NCBI GenBank assembly: GCA_021807105.1
Contig: JAKAPL010000005.1
Span: 1 to 64,000, forward strand
Direction: 5' to 3'
DNA from: Myxococcales bacterium
GTDB lineage: Bacteria > Myxococcota > Myxococcia > Myxococcales > JAKAPL01
Length of the DNA stretch: 64,000 nucleotides
Part shown: one piece after another, positions 42,228 through 51,376 of the stretch
Position numbering within the stretch: the stretch's first letter is position 1
Layout of the letters: every line of letters begins with the position of its first letter
Program-made: the position numbers and the translations under genes
The notes under the pieces: model-generated
Told to the model about the DNA's origin: nothing
What the model saw: the letters and a program-made list of their open reading frames with translations, nothing else
The model's database searches: none

Positions 42228-44821
42228 GCCCCGCCGCCGACGCTCCGGTGCGTCCCGTTCCGCCTCCGCGGGAAGGGACCCGGACGCTCGCGGCGGAGCT
42301 GGGGCCCCGCTGCGGCGGCCGCGTCTCCTTCTCGGATCTCGACCGGCTCGCCTGCGCGCGCGACATGTGGCCGCGCTGGCTCATCTACGAGCGCGAGGGG
42401 CTCTGGCCCCGGCCGCCGGATCTCGTCGCGAGCCCGGCGACCGTCGTCGAGGCGCAGGCCGTCCTCGCCGCCTGCGCCAAGGCCGGCGTCCCCGTCGTGC
42501 CGTACGGAGCCGGCTCGGGCGTCTGCGGCGGCACGCTCTGCACGCAGGGGGGCGTGGCGCTCGATCTGAAGCTCCTCTCCCGCGTCCGGCGGATCGATCC
42601 CGAGCGGCGGACGGTCACGGTCGAGGCGGGCCACCTCGGCTGGACGCTCGAGGAGAAGCTCGCCCGCGCCGGCTGGACCGCGGGCCATTTCCCATCGTCG
42701 ATGAGCTGCTCGACCGTCGGCGGCTGGGTGGCGGCGCGCGGGGCCGGGCAGCTCTCGACCCGCTACGGGAAGATCGAGGACATCTGTCTGGGCCTCGAGG
42801 CCCTGCGCTTCTCCGGGGAGCGGATCGAAGCCGAGGCCGACCTCGGCCAGAGCCCCTGGGTCGACCTGCTCGCGGGCAGCGAGGGCACGCTCGCGGTCGT
42901 GACCGCGGCCACCCTGCGCCTCTGGTCGGCTCCGGAGCGGCGGCGGTTCTCGGCCTGGCGCTTTACGGGCGTCGAGCCGGGCCTCGCCGCCCTGCGCGAA
43001 GTCCTCCGGGCCGGCCTGCGTCCGGCGGTCGTCCGCCTCTACGATCCCCTCGACACGCTGCTCGCGAGCGGCGGCGACTCCGGCGGCCCGAGCGGGGGCC
43101 GGAAGAGCCCGGCCGCGGCCTCCTCCAACCCCTGGCTGCGGGCCGTCGGGAAACGGCTGGGCTTCCCCGCCCTCGGCCTCGCGTTGCGGGCCAGTTGGAC
43201 GATCACGCGGGCCGTCGACCTCCTCGCCCGCCGGGGCTGCCGGCTCGTCCTGATCTTCGAGGGAGCGTCTGCGCTCTGCGACGCCGAGGCCCGGGCGGCG
43301 GAGCCGATCCTGCGGCGGCACGGCGCGGTGGCGCTCGGGGAGGAGCCGGCCGAGCACTGGTGGAGGCACCGCTACGACATCTCCTTCCGCCAGGCGCCCG
43401 TCTTCGCGGCCGGCCTCTGGGTCGATACGATGGAGCTGTCCGCGACCTGGGACCGCCTCCCCGTGCTCTACCGTTCGGTCCGCCGCGCGCTCGCGCCCTA
43501 CGCCGTCTGCATGGCTCACTTCTCCCACGCTTACGCGGACGGCTGCTCGGTCTACCTGACCTTCATCGGCGGGGGCGGCAGCGCCGAGGAGGCGGCGGAG
43601 CGTCATCGCGACGCCTGGGCGGCCGGCCTGACCGCGGCGCTCGCCGAAGGGGTCGCGGTCACCCACCACCACGGCGTCGGCCTCGCGAAGGCCGATGCCT
43701 ACCAGAAGCAGCTCGGCGCCGGCGGACAGCGGCTGCTCTCGGCGCTCCACGGCGCCCTCGATCCCCGCGGCCTCATGAACCCCGGGAAGCTCGGGCTGCG
43801 CCCGCCCCCGTCGGCGCCGGTCCGCGTGCGCGCCGCCCGGACGGCGCGGCGGCGGTTTCGTCCCTCCTCCCGCGAGGAGCTCGCGGCCTGGCTCCGGTCC
43901 CAGGCGGCCGAGGGGGGCGCCGATCTCTCGGCGATCGATGGCTCCGCCTTCGATACGCTCGGCCCGATCGGCGAGGACGCCCTCTTCGTGGAGGCCGGCG
44001 CGGGGCGCAAGCTGGCCGGGATCGAGTCGCGGCTGCGGACTCGTGGGCTGACGCTCGGCCTCCTGCCGCCGTCGGTGCTCGCGGGCACCGTCGCCGACTG
44101 GCTCGAGGGGCCGCATCGCGGCCTGCGCGCCTCGCCCTCCGGACTCCTGGAGACGGCCGCGCTCTCGCTGGAAGCGCTGCTGCCCGACGGCACGATCTTC
44201 CGTTCGCCGCCCGTTCCTCGCTCGGCCGCAGGCCCCGGGCTGGTCTCGCTCGTCCTCGGCGGCGAAGGACGTTGCGCGCGGCTGGTCTCCGCGGCGCTGC
44301 GGGTCGCGCCGTCGGCGGCGGCCCGGCGGCGCGTCGCCCTGCGCGCCCGCCGCGCCGCGCCGCTTTTCGCGACGCTGCGCGCGGGGCTCTCCGCGGGCGC
44401 GATTCCGGCGGCGGCGGGCCTCTGGCGCGACGGCGGAGAGGTCGTCCTGGCGGCGGCCTACGACGGCCCCGGAGCCGTCACCGAGGCGGGCGCCGAGACC
44501 GTGCTCGCGGAGGCGGGCAAGCGCGCCCTCGCGCCGGGCCACGCCGCGGACGGCCAACACTGGTGGAGCGGCCGCGCCGGCGCCGTGGGGCTCGAGGTCG
44601 CGTGCTCCTGGTTGGACATGGCGGCGCTCTTCTCACGGTGGTCCGGGCGGTTCGAGCTCTACCGGATCACGCACGAGGGGGCGGTGGTGGTCGGTCTCCC
44701 GCAACGAGCCGTGAAGGGCAGCCGCTTCCGAAAGCTCCACCCGCGTCCCTCGCGTCGCGCCCCCGATCCGCTCTTCGATGGCGTGGCGCGCTCGCTTCGC
44801 GCGCCGGGAGGCCGGTCATGA
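42224..44821 (+). CDS. Alkyl-DHAP synthase-like FAD protein fused to a GlcE-like domain
   Basis: The GTG at 42224 overlaps the previous stop; the product has 865 residues. Residues of about 60-520 follow alkylglycerone-phosphate synthase: VPYGAGSGVCGGTLC, TVEAGHLGWTLEEKLA, GHFPSSMSCSTVGGWVAARG, STRYGKIEDICLGLEAL, LLAGSEGTLAVVT, GLWVDTMELSATWDRLP, HAYADGCSVYLTF and the HHHGVG loop. Residues of about 540-865 look like GlcE, a second FAD_binding_4 domain (VLAGTVADWLEGPHRGLRAS). ADHAP synthase exchanges the acyl group of acyl-DHAP for a fatty alcohol in ether lipid synthesis. GlpA/GlpB upstream would supply DHAP. A glycolate or D-lactate oxidase role is the alternative suggested by the GlcE part and the GlcF-like neighbour. 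Confidence 0.8.
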   Translation: MSPAADAPVRPVPPPREGTRTLAAELGPRCGGRVSFSDLDRLACARDMWPRWLIYEREGLWPRPPDLVASPATVVEAQAVLAACAKAGVPVVPYGAGSGVCGGTLCTQGGVALDLKLLSRVRRIDPERRTVTVEAGHLGWTLEEKLARAGWTAGHFPSSMSCSTVGGWVAARGAGQLSTRYGKIEDICLGLEALRFSGERIEAEADLGQSPWVDLLAGSEGTLAVVTAATLRLWSAPERRRFSAWRFTGVEPGLAALREVLRAGLRPAVVRLYDPLDTLLASGGDSGGPSGGRKSPAAASSNPWLRAVGKRLGFPALGLALRASWTITRAVDLLARRGCRLVLIFEGASALCDAEARAAEPILRRHGAVALGEEPAEHWWRHRYDISFRQAPVFAAGLWVDTMELSATWDRLPVLYRSVRRALAPYAVCMAHFSHAYADGCSVYLTFIGGGGSAEEAAERHRDAWAAGLTAALAEGVAVTHHHGVGLAKADAYQKQLGAGGQRLLSALHGALDPRGLMNPGKLGLRPPPSAPVRVRAARTARRRFRPSSREELAAWLRSQAAEGGADLSAIDGSAFDTLGPIGEDALFVEAGAGRKLAGIESRLRTRGLTLGLLPPSVLAGTVADWLEGPHRGLRASPSGLLETAALSLEALLPDGTIFRSPPVPRSAAGPGLVSLVLGGEGRCARLVSAALRVAPSAAARRRVALRARRAAPLFATLRAGLSAGAIPAAAGLWRDGGEVVLAAAYDGPGAVTEAGAETVLAEAGKRALAPGHAADGQHWWSGRAGAVGLEVACSWLDMAALFSRWSGRFELYRITHEGAVVVGLPQRAVKGSRFRKLHPRPSRRAPDPLFDGVARSLRAPGGRS

Positions 44822-45939
44822 ACGAGTTACGGGCGCTCTCCGAACGGCGCGCCGAGCTGGATCACTGCGCCTATTGCCCGAAGCTCTGCCGCCACACCTG
44901 TCCCGTCTCCGAGGCGACCGGTCGCGAGGCGCTCACGCCCTGGGGGAAGATGTCGGTCTCGTTCCTCGCGGCCGGCCGCGTCCGTCCTCCCGACGCGGCG
45001 CTCGCCGAGGCTGCCTTCGCCTGCACGGGCTGCGGCCGATGTCGCGATTTCTGCCGCGACCGGAACGACGTCCCCGGGACGCTGGCCGTCGCGCGCCGGG
45101 TCGTCGTCGCGGCCGGCCTCGCGGGGCCCGGCGTGCGGGCCCTCCTCGAACGCTTTCACCGCGACGGCAGCCCGGTCGGAGCGCTCGCGGGCGCGCCGGA
45201 GGCCTCGGGGGCGGAGCTGGCCTCGCCGCCGGAGGTGGACGCGTACTTCCCCGGCTGCACCGCGCTCGTCCGCGAGCGGTACGACGTCCTCGCGGCGCAA
45301 GGAGCGGGGCGCGCGCTGGGCCTGCCGCTCCCGCTCTCCCGCGCGGCCGGGCTTTGCTGCGGCTATCCGCTGTACGCGGCGGGCGACCACGACGCCTTCG
45401 CGCGCCACGCCCGGACGGTGGCCGCGAAGCTCCCCGCGGGCGGTCGCCTGGTCGTGGGCGATCCCGGATGCGCGCACACGTTCCGCAACCTCTACCCGCT
45501 CTTCGGTGTGGAGCCCCGCTGCGCGATCACCCCGCTGCCCGAGGCGCTCGCCGGAGGCCTCCCGAAGGCGCGCCTGCGGCGGCCGTTGCCCGAACGCGCC
45601 GTCTGGCACGACCCCTGCCACCTGGCCCGCTCGCTCGATTGCACGGCGGCCCCGCGGCAGATCCTCGGCCAGGCGCTCGCCGGCTTCTCGGAGCCGCTCC
45701 ACGCGGGAGCCGAGACGCTCTGCGCGGGAGGGGGGGGCGCGGTCCCGTGGTCGATGCCCGCGGTGGCCGAGGCGATGGCCCGGGCGCGCGCGGGCGAGCT
45801 GTCGGCCGAGGCGCCGCTCGTCGTCACGGCCTGTCCGACCGCCAAGCGCGCCCTCCAGAGGGGCGGCACCCGTGTTCGCGATCTCGCGGCCGTCGTCGCG
45901 GCCTGGCTGGAGGTGGCCCCGAAGGACCTCCCGCCATGA
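44818..45939 (+). CDS. (Fe-S)-binding protein of the GlcF/GlpC/CCG family
   Basis: The ATG at 44818 overlaps the preceding TGA, giving 373 residues. Two 4Fe-4S motifs open the protein (HCAYCPKLCRHTCP and CTGCGRCRDFCRD). Two CCG-type half domains follow: YFPGCTALV and AGLCCGYPLY, then DPCHLARS and CAGGGGAVPW. Such subunits carry electrons from a flavin partner to membrane quinones or other acceptors. With GlcE-like and GlpAB-like partners around it, it may serve either enzyme, filling the GlpC or GlcF place. Confidence 0.87.
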   Translation: MNELRALSERRAELDHCAYCPKLCRHTCPVSEATGREALTPWGKMSVSFLAAGRVRPPDAALAEAAFACTGCGRCRDFCRDRNDVPGTLAVARRVVVAAGLAGPGVRALLERFHRDGSPVGALAGAPEASGAELASPPEVDAYFPGCTALVRERYDVLAAQGAGRALGLPLPLSRAAGLCCGYPLYAAGDHDAFARHARTVAAKLPAGGRLVVGDPGCAHTFRNLYPLFGVEPRCAITPLPEALAGGLPKARLRRPLPERAVWHDPCHLARSLDCTAAPRQILGQALAGFSEPLHAGAETLCAGGGGAVPWSMPAVAEAMARARAGELSAEAPLVVTACPTAKRALQRGGTRVRDLAAVVAAWLEVAPKDLPP

Positions 45940-46862
45940 GTGCCGCCGAGACCGTCGCGATCGTGAACCCGCGTTCGGCCGGCGGCGCGACCGCGCGCCT
46001 CTGGCCCAGCCTCTCGGGCCAGCTCTCCGCGGCGTTCGGTCGCGTCGACGCGCGCTTCACCGATCGACCCGGCGCGGCGACCCGCTTGACGCGCGAGGCG
46101 CTGCGGGAGGGGGCGAAGCTCGTCCTCTCGGTCGGCGGCGATGGGACCCACAACGAGGTGGCGAACGGCTTCTTCGACGGCGCGGCGCCCCTCGCCCCGG
46201 AGGCGGCCCTCGGGATCGTTCCGGCCGGCACGGGCGGCGACTTCCGCAAGTCCTTCGGCTGGGCGGCCGACCCGGTCGAGGCGATCCAGCGGCTCCGCGC
46301 CGGCGGCCGGCGAAGGATCGATCTCGGACGGCTCTCGTTCACCGCCCCGGATGGCACGCCGGCGCTACGCCACTTCGTGAACGTCGCGAGCTTCGGCATC
46401 GGCGGCCAGGTCGACGATCGCGTGAACCGTTCGTCCAAGATCCTGGGGGGGCGCCTCTCGTTCGCCGTGGCCTCGTTTCGCGCCCTGACCACCTTCCACG
46501 ACCAGAAGATCCGCCTCTCCCTCGACGGCGGCGCGCCCGAGGAGATGACAGTGACGAGCGTCGCCGTGTGCAACGGCCAGTACTTCGGAGGCGGCATGTG
46601 GGTGGGGCCGGAGGCGAAGGTGGACGACGGGCTGTTCGACGTGACGATCTGGCGCGGCCTCGGCCTCGCCGATTTCGTCCTGCGCGCCCGGCGCGTCTAC
46701 GACGGCACCCATGTCTCCCTCCCCAACACGACTCTGGCCCGCGCGCGCCGTGTCCGCGCGGAGAGCGACGAGACCGTCCTGCTGGACGTGGACGGCGAGC
46801 AGCCCGGCCGCCTCCCGGCGACCTTCGAGCTGCTCCCGGGCGCGCTTCTGCTCGCGGGGTAA
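45936..46862 (+). CDS. Diacylglycerol/lipid kinase (DagK/YegS family)
   Basis: The ATG at 45936 overlaps the previous stop; the product has 308 residues. The catalytic-domain motif LVLSVGGDGTHNEVANGFF is intact, with IVPAGTGGDFRKSF, FVNVASFGIGGQVDD and a C-terminal ESDETVLLDVDGEQPG that matches the nucleotide-binding loop of the family. It phosphorylates diacylglycerol, an alkyl analogue or another lipid alcohol. As last gene of the G3P/ADHAP operon it could recycle diglycerides or alkyl-acylglycerol to phosphatidate. Confidence 0.9.
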   Translation: MSAAETVAIVNPRSAGGATARLWPSLSGQLSAAFGRVDARFTDRPGAATRLTREALREGAKLVLSVGGDGTHNEVANGFFDGAAPLAPEAALGIVPAGTGGDFRKSFGWAADPVEAIQRLRAGGRRRIDLGRLSFTAPDGTPALRHFVNVASFGIGGQVDDRVNRSSKILGGRLSFAVASFRALTTFHDQKIRLSLDGGAPEEMTVTSVAVCNGQYFGGGMWVGPEAKVDDGLFDVTIWRGLGLADFVLRARRVYDGTHVSLPNTTLARARRVRAESDETVLLDVDGEQPGRLPATFELLPGALLLAG

Positions 46863-46946
46863 GGCGGCGAATCGGGGCGGGCCTCGTCCGGTGCCCGGGC
46901 GCCGGCGACCGGGATGGAACGGATCCCGCAGTCTCCCACGGATCTC

Positions 46947-47591
46947 CTATGCTGACCTCCGGGAATGCACACCGTCGAAGAAGTGGACGGCTCCGGTCTC
47001 GAGCTCGTATTCGGCACCGACGACGGCAACCCGGCCGGCGATGACCAGGTCCTCGATGAGGCGACTTCCGTGGCAGATCTGATCCACCGATGCCCGTACA
47101 TTCACGCGCGCGGCCTCGCGGATGACGCCGTCGCGGTCTCCCGGGCGAACCAGCCCCTGGATGTGGGGTGCAATCCGGTCGGTGATGGAGCGAATGTTCT
47201 GGGTCTGCGGGCCCAAGCCTGTCTCGATCGCATTCACCGTGGCCGTGATCGCGCCGCAGCGGGTGTGACCCATGCCGACGACCAGGCGTGTCCCGAACTG
47301 GGACGTCGCGAACTCGATCGAGCCCACGCCCGATGGGGCCACGATATTGCCCGCGATCCGCACGACAAATAGGTCGCCGAAGCCGGCGTCGAAGACGAGC
47401 TCGACGGGTATCCTCGAATCGGAGCAGCCGAGTACGATCGCGAAGGGCCGCTGCGTCTCCGTGGCCAGGCTCCGGCTCCACGCGCGCGCCTCCGACCTCC
47501 CGCCTGCCTCCCGGAAGCGACGATTGCCGTCGATCAGCCGCTGGAGCGCCTGCTCGGGCGGCAGCGAATTGGGATCCCAGGTGTGAGGCAT
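46947..47591 (-). CDS. Beta-carbonic anhydrase
   Basis: This 214-residue beta-class enzyme has zinc ligands and dyad in VLGCSDSRIPVE and GMGHTRCGAITATV. The N-terminal PPEQALQRLIDGNRRF is typical of the family. It interconverts CO2 and bicarbonate in the cytoplasm. It lies seven bases after a winged-helix gene on the same strand and is probably co-transcribed with it. The class I PurE encoded opposite acts after bicarbonate-dependent PurK, so bicarbonate supply may be a link, but this is only inference from position. Confidence 0.93.
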   Translation of the reverse strand: MPHTWDPNSLPPEQALQRLIDGNRRFREAGGRSEARAWSRSLATETQRPFAIVLGCSDSRIPVELVFDAGFGDLFVVRIAGNIVAPSGVGSIEFATSQFGTRLVVGMGHTRCGAITATVNAIETGLGPQTQNIRSITDRIAPHIQGLVRPGDRDGVIREAARVNVRASVDQICHGSRLIEDLVIAGRVAVVGAEYELETGAVHFFDGVHSRRSA

Positions 47592-47598
47592 CGACTCC

Positions 47599-48009
47599 CT
47601 ATCTCACCAAGGCGCCGGGGCGCTCCGCTCGTGGCCGCGCTCGGGCCTCGCGGCCCTCTTCCCGCTGGCCGTAGACGAGCGCGAGCAGAGACGAGACTCT
47701 CTTGTGTCGCTCAATCGGATGGCGCAGCGGAAGAGAAGCCCGTACCTCGTATCGATTCCGACGGCCGCGCCGGCTCCGCAGGAGGTAGCCGGCGCCCTCC
47801 AGGTCTGCGATAATTCGCTGAACGGCGCGCTCGGTGATGCCGACGAACGCTGCGACCTCGCGCATCCGCACCTCGGGCTCCCGGGCGATGCATAGGAGGA
47901 CGTGCGCGTGGTTGGTCAGGAACGCCCAGGTGGTTCCCGAATCCTGCGCCTCGCGAGCCGGAGCTTCGCGCTGCCTGGACGCCTTGGGGTTCCTGCGAGC
48001 CGCCGTCAC
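47599..48009 (-). CDS. Winged helix-turn-helix (MarR-like) regulator
   Basis: This 136-residue protein (from GTG 48009; a TTG at 48072 extends it by 21 residues) has the conserved opening TTWAFLTNHAHVLLCIAREP. A clear helix-turn-helix follows (MREVAAFVGITERAVQRIIA, then [21 protein letters not shown]), with LRHPIERHKRVSSLLAL at the end. It is a small DNA-binding protein of the MarR/ArsR-like winged-helix type common in Actinobacteria and Myxococcota. No ligand domain is seen. It probably regulates its own operon with the carbonic anhydrase gene. Confidence 0.8.
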   Translation of the reverse strand: MTAARRNPKASRQREAPAREAQDSGTTWAFLTNHAHVLLCIAREPEVRMREVAAFVGITERAVQRIIADLEGAGYLLRSRRGRRNRYEVRASLPLRHPIERHKRVSSLLALVYGQREEGREARARPRAERPGALVR

Positions 48010-48154
48010 TGCGTCACCCCATCGAGGTGTCGAGATCCCTCTTGAGCCCGACCCGGCTGCAGCCTGGTCCAAGAGACGCGAGGCCCTCCAGGGCGCGTTT
48101 ACCTTCCGGCAATGGCTGCCTCTCCGCTTGCGGGCGAGCCGCGACTTGCGCTAG

Positions 48155-48184
48155 GAGATACACGACATGACAGTCTATAGTCAA
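48155..48184 (-). promoter_or_regulatory. Candidate sigma70-type promoter for the regulator-carbonic anhydrase pair
   Basis: On the reverse strand TTGACT (48184-48179) and TATCTC (48160-48155) are separated by 18 bp. They sit about 75-145 bp upstream of the possible start codons. The sequence tgacagtctatagtca (48168-48183) is an imperfect palindrome overlapping the -35 box and could be an operator. Confidence 0.35.
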
Positions 48185-48281
48185 GCTTCGTTAACTTCAG
48201 CGACCCGCTAGCGCATCTCTACACGAGTTCATCATTTACAAAGGATCGGGAGGCGTGGTTCATGAGCCCGCGGGGCGGTCG

Positions 48282-48782
48282 ATGACGAACATCGGATCGA
48301 AGACCGGCCCTTGCGTGGCCATCATCGTGGGCAGCAAGAGCGACTGGGCGACCCTGCAGCGCGCCGCCGGCGTGCTCGACGAGCTCGGGGTCCCCTACGA
48401 GGCCAGGATCGTCTCGGCCCACCGGACGCCCGACTTTCTCTTTGAATACGTGGGTGGCGCCGAGGCGCGCGGCATCCGGGTGATCATCGCGGGCGCGGGC
48501 GGCGCGGCCCATCTGCCGGGGATGGCGGCCGCCAAGACGACCTTGCCGGTGCTCGGTGTCCCCGTGCGGTCCAGGGCCCTCTCCGGTCTCGATTCGCTCC
48601 TGTCCATCGTGCAGATGCCCAAGGGAGTGCCGGTCGGTACGCTCGCCATCGGTGAAGCCGGGGCGGCCAACGCGGGCCTGCTCGCCGCGGAGATCCTCGC
48701 GCTCGGCGACCCCGAGCTTCGCGATCGCCTCAAGGCGCGCCGCCAGCGGCAGGCCGCGGCCGTCCTCGAAGAGACGTTGTGA
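48282..48782 (+). CDS. purE: N5-carboxyaminoimidazole ribonucleotide mutase PurE
   Basis: This 166-residue class I PurE has [20 protein letters not shown], the catalytic region [32 protein letters not shown] and [23 protein letters not shown]. It converts N5-CAIR to CAIR in purine synthesis. An in-frame GTG at 48255 follows cgggagg but with only two bases between, so ATG 48282 was preferred. The stop overlaps the start of purK. Confidence 0.94.
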   Translation: MTNIGSKTGPCVAIIVGSKSDWATLQRAAGVLDELGVPYEARIVSAHRTPDFLFEYVGGAEARGIRVIIAGAGGAAHLPGMAAAKTTLPVLGVPVRSRALSGLDSLLSIVQMPKGVPVGTLAIGEAGAANAGLLAAEILALGDPELRDRLKARRQRQAAAVLEETL

Positions 48783-49936
48783 CGCGAGTCTGGCCGGGCG
48801 GGACCATCGGCATCCTGGGCGGCGGACAGCTCGGACGGATGCTGGCGCTCGAGGCCCGCCGCATGGGCTATCGCGTCGCGGTGCTCGACCCCGAGCCCGA
48901 AGGCCCGGCCGCGCAGGTGGCGGACAGCCACGTCAGGGGAGCCTTCGACGATCTCGAGGCTGCGATGAAGCTCGCCGGAGAGAGCGACGTCATCACGTTG
49001 GATACCGAGCACGTTCCGCGCGAGCTGCTCGAGCGACTCGAGACGATGAAGCCGATGCGCCCCTCCGCGCGTGTCCTGCGCGTCATCCAGGACCGGCTCG
49101 AGCAGCGCCGCTTCCTGGAGGCGCTGGGCGCACCCCAGGTCCGGTACGCGGCGGTATCGGACGCGGAGAGTCTCCGCGCCGCGGCGGAGCTCGTGGGGCT
49201 CCCATCGGTTCTCAAGACCCGCCGCTCCGGCTATGACGGCAAGGGTCAGGCCCGCGCCGCGCTGCCGGTCGAGCTCGCCGGCGCGTGGGGGAGGATTGGA
49301 GAGGCTCCCGCCATCCTCGAATCGTTCGTCGCCTTCGAGAAGGAGATCTCCGTCCTCCTGGCGCGCGATGTCGATGGCGACGTCCGCTTCCACCCCATCG
49401 CGGAGAACGTGCACCGTCACCACATCCTTCGGACCAGCCGGGTGCCGGCACGGATTCCGGAGGAACTCGCCGCGCAGGCGCAGGCGCTCGGTGCCCGCAT
49501 CGCGTCCGCCCTCGATCACGTGGGGATGATGGCGGTCGAGCTGTTCGTGACGCGGGGCGGGAGCCTTCTGGTCAACGAGATCGCCCCGCGCACGCACAAC
49601 AGCGGCCACTACAGCTTCGGCGCGTGCGCGACATCCCAGTTCGAGCAGCACGTGCGGGCGATCTGCGGGCTGCCGTTGGGAGACCCGTCGCTCCTCCGTC
49701 CTGCCGTCATGCTGAACCTCCTCGGAGATCTCTGGCGGGACGGCCCGCCCTCTTGGAGCCCCGTGCTCGCGCACCCCGCCGCGCACCTCCACCTCTACGG
49801 CAAGCGGCGCGCTTCACCCGGACGCAAGATGGGGCACGTGCTGATCCTCGGCGAAGACGTCGAGCAGGTCAGCACCCTCGCCGAGACCATTGCCGCGGAG
49901 TTGGACCGCGGCGCATCCGCCGGACGCGATGGCTGA
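48779..49936 (+). CDS. purK: N5-carboxyaminoimidazole ribonucleotide synthase PurK
   Basis: The GTG at 48779 overlaps the purE stop; the product has 385 residues. The ATP-grasp enzyme shows [91 protein letters not shown] and [17 protein letters not shown]. It makes N5-CAIR from AIR, ATP and bicarbonate, the step before PurE. Confidence 0.95.
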   Translation: MTRVWPGGTIGILGGGQLGRMLALEARRMGYRVAVLDPEPEGPAAQVADSHVRGAFDDLEAAMKLAGESDVITLDTEHVPRELLERLETMKPMRPSARVLRVIQDRLEQRRFLEALGAPQVRYAAVSDAESLRAAAELVGLPSVLKTRRSGYDGKGQARAALPVELAGAWGRIGEAPAILESFVAFEKEISVLLARDVDGDVRFHPIAENVHRHHILRTSRVPARIPEELAAQAQALGARIASALDHVGMMAVELFVTRGGSLLVNEIAPRTHNSGHYSFGACATSQFEQHVRAICGLPLGDPSLLRPAVMLNLLGDLWRDGPPSWSPVLAHPAAHLHLYGKRRASPGRKMGHVLILGEDVEQVSTLAETIAAELDRGASAGRDG

Positions 49937-50900
49937 GGCCGGCGACATTGAACGGGCGGTCCACGTCCTGCGAGCGGGCGGCCTCGTTGCCATCCCCACG
50001 GAGACCGTCTACGGGCTGGGCGCAGACGCCGAGAACAGCACGGCCGTCGTCCGCATCTTCGCGGTCAAGGGGCGCCCCTCGAACCACCCGCTCATCGTCC
50101 ACATCGGCAGCGCCAGCCAACTCGACGACTGGGCGGCGGAGGTGCCGGAGCCGGCCCGGCGGCTGGCCGCGCGCTTCTGGCCAGGCCCCATGACCCTCGT
50201 CGTCCGACGGAGCCCGCGCGTCCCGCTCGTGGTGACGGGCGGGCTCGAGAGCGTCGCGTTGCGGGTGCCGGCCCACCCCTTGGCGCTCTCGCTGCTTTCC
50301 GCGTTCGGTGGCGGAGTCGCGGCGCCGTCGGCCAATCGCTTTGGCGCGGTGAGCCCTACGAACGCACGTCATGTCCGCGAGGCGCTGGGAGATGCCGTCG
50401 ACTTCGTGCTGGACGGCGGCGCCTGCGCGGTCGGCGTCGAGTCGACCATCGTCGATGTGACCGGTGACGCGCCCGCGATCCTCCGTCCGGGGGGGGTCTC
50501 GCGCGAGGACTTGGAGCGGGTGATCGAGCGCAGGCTGCCGGTGAACCTCGAAGCCTCCGTTCGGGCCCCCGGCCAGCATCCATCGCACTACGCGCCCCGA
50601 GCGAAGGTCTTCCTCGTCGAGCCGGATTCCATCCTCGCTGAAGGCGAGCGCCTCCAACGGTTGGGGCGCCGCGTCGGTCTCCTCCTGCCTGCTGCCTTCG
50701 CCCCCCCTCACGCCTCTGACGCCGACCAGGTCGTCATCGTGGCCCCGGACTCGATGGCGGAGTACGCACGGCGGCTCTACGAATTCCTGCGCGAGCTCGA
50801 CCATCGCGGGTGCGACGTCGTCGTCGCGTCCTTGCCCGCGGAGGACGGATTGGGCCTGGCGATCGCGGACCGTCTCCGCCGAGCCGCGGGGCCTCGGTAA
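49929..50900 (+). CDS. L-threonylcarbamoyladenylate synthase, Sua5/YrdC type
   Basis: This 323-residue protein starts eight bases inside purK. The YrdC core has GGLVAIPTETVYGLGADA, KGRPSNHPLIVHIGS, FWPGPMTLVVRR, SVALRVPAHPLAL, APSANRFGAVSPTNA and ESTIVDVTGDAPAILRPG. A C-terminal Sua5 domain follows the hinge HPSHYAPRAKVFLV, so it is the long Sua5 form. It makes the intermediate for N6-threonylcarbamoyladenosine in tRNA. Confidence 0.93.
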   Translation: MAEAGDIERAVHVLRAGGLVAIPTETVYGLGADAENSTAVVRIFAVKGRPSNHPLIVHIGSASQLDDWAAEVPEPARRLAARFWPGPMTLVVRRSPRVPLVVTGGLESVALRVPAHPLALSLLSAFGGGVAAPSANRFGAVSPTNARHVREALGDAVDFVLDGGACAVGVESTIVDVTGDAPAILRPGGVSREDLERVIERRLPVNLEASVRAPGQHPSHYAPRAKVFLVEPDSILAEGERLQRLGRRVGLLLPAAFAPPHASDADQVVIVAPDSMAEYARRLYEFLRELDHRGCDVVVASLPAEDGLGLAIADRLRRAAGPR

Positions 50901-51376
50901 CATCGATCGGCTCGTCCCGGGGGAAGTGGGATAGCCCCTCGCGTTATCGAGGAGCTCACCCCATTTTCCCTTATCGCCGGCTTCCGTGAGGACCTGGTGA
51001 GCGGCCTAGGCTCGACGCGCGTTGAAGTCCTTGTAACGCCTGGAGAATCCCAACCGTTTCGATTTCGGTCGCTTTCGCTGGCCCCGCGCGAGACCGGCTT
51101 CCGGAGGCGTCATCAAGCTCGGCTAGCGCGTTAGCGAGCTTGGCTGGCGGGTTAGCCTACGAAGCTAACGCGTTGGCCTGCGAGGCGGACGCATTCGGCA
51201 AGGTTCCGGACGCCTCCGGCGACGGCCCCCGAGCAGCCGGAGTCTGACGCTCGGCGGGCAATACCCGAGGATCCCTCGCAGACGGCCACCCGCCTGCGTC
51301 TCCTCGGACAACCCTTGCCCCCGTTAGGAGGGGCCCAGGCCGGGCCGTGAGCGCGTACGGCCTGTAGCCGGCCGCC
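50901..51376. other. Gene-free convergent region with a long imperfect hairpin
   Basis: No gene is supported between two convergent stops. A hairpin is formed by gctagcgcgttagc (51122-51135) and gctaacgcgttggc (51164-51177), with a 28-base loop and 12 of 14 positions pairing. No T-run follows, so it is at best a weak bidirectional terminator or the core of another dispersed repeat. Confidence 0.45.
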
